From Stercorarius parasiticus (lineage: Eukaryota; Chordata; Aves; Charadriiformes; Stercorariidae), in contig VWZL01004359.1 of NCBI GenBank assembly GCA_013396915.1, forward strand, positions 240,762 to 304,761: a stretch of DNA of 64,000 nucleotides. Reading direction: 5' to 3'. Every line of letters begins with the position of its first letter. Position 1 is the stretch's first letter. The notes under the pieces were generated by a model. The model saw only the letters and a program-made list of their open reading frames with translations. It was not told where the DNA came from and ran no database searches. Below are positions 63,897 through 64,000 of this stretch, piece by piece. The translations under genes were made by a program, and so were the position numbers.

Positions 63897-64000
63897 CCGC
63901 ACTGGCACTGCAGCCTGCAAGTCAGCTCGTTCTATCAGCTTGCCAGCCTGCTCTGCCTCCTGCAGCAGCCTCTCAGCACACAGAGATCCTTCTCCTCTGT
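63897..64000 (-). CDS. Possible internal exon of an unidentified minus-strand gene (runs off the right edge)
   Basis: On the minus strand one frame is open from the window edge to a GTAATT donor (63,896-63,891). It reads like a coiled or helical protein: GSLCAERLLQEAEQAG, then KLIERADLQAAVPVR, ending at a codon boundary. The Leu/Glu/Ala-rich composition and phase look more coding than the surrounding sequence, but only ~34 codons are visible and the upstream boundary is outside the window. I do not recognise the protein. Human synteny would predict TAMM41 in this direction, but the residues do not match what I recall of it. It could also be a chance open frame in a GC-rich patch. Confidence 0.3.

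Noticed and set aside
1..64000. CRISPR arrays, operons, tRNA or rRNA genes, complete transposons
   Set aside because: No regularly spaced repeats, no tRNA-like folded arms and no intact transposase or reverse transcriptase were seen. The window is ordinary avian intron and flank.

Overview
This is vertebrate nuclear DNA, almost certainly from a bird. It is AT-rich with long gene-free stretches and depleted of CpG outside one island. It carries four 5'-truncated CR1 LINE copies, the typical avian retroposon, and one ~950 bp LTR of a type abundant in bird genomes. Nothing prokaryotic is present: no operons, Shine-Dalgarno sites or dense ORFs. A 78-base N run shows it comes from a draft assembly.

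The one gene I can name is VGLL4 (vestigial-like family member 4), a TEAD-binding transcription cofactor and antagonist of YAP, on the minus strand. Its CpG-island promoter lies at about 46.4-47.3 kb. A non-coding first exon ends at a consensus splice donor at 46,688. The first coding exon is 39,673-39,749 and begins METPLDVLSRAASLVH, the N-terminus I remember for the shorter human VGLL4 isoform. The rest of the protein, including the two TEAD-binding Tondu motifs, must lie left of position 1, so nearly all of 1-39,672 is one large intron.

Region by region. 1-39,672: VGLL4 intron, with CR1 copies at 1.0-1.7, 6.9-7.4 and 11.6-12.0 kb (the last broken by the assembly gap), two CT-rich degenerate tracts, a probable ancient MIR-type SINE relic near 17.7 kb, and a solo LTR at 20,957-21,909 flanked by a perfect 5-bp target-site duplication (AGCAA). 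39,750-46,687: VGLL4 intron 1, with a purine-skewed tract and a cluster of exon-like segments at 41.3-42.2 kb. 46.4-47.3 kb: promoter and CpG island with a CCAAT box, GC boxes, an inverted pair of CRE/MAF-like elements and a TEAD-type motif. 47.3-64 kb: upstream flank with no recognised gene, one 52-bp CR1 tail, a small hairpin tandem duplication, and a possible coding exon of an unidentified minus-strand gene running off the right edge (63,897-64,000).

I found no clear new biological system. The observations most worth checking are the regulatory grammar of the VGLL4 promoter (inverted CRE/MAF pair, TEAD site), several exon-like islands inside and upstream of VGLL4, and the right-edge exon. 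All identifications were made by eye from remembered sequences, with no alignment run.
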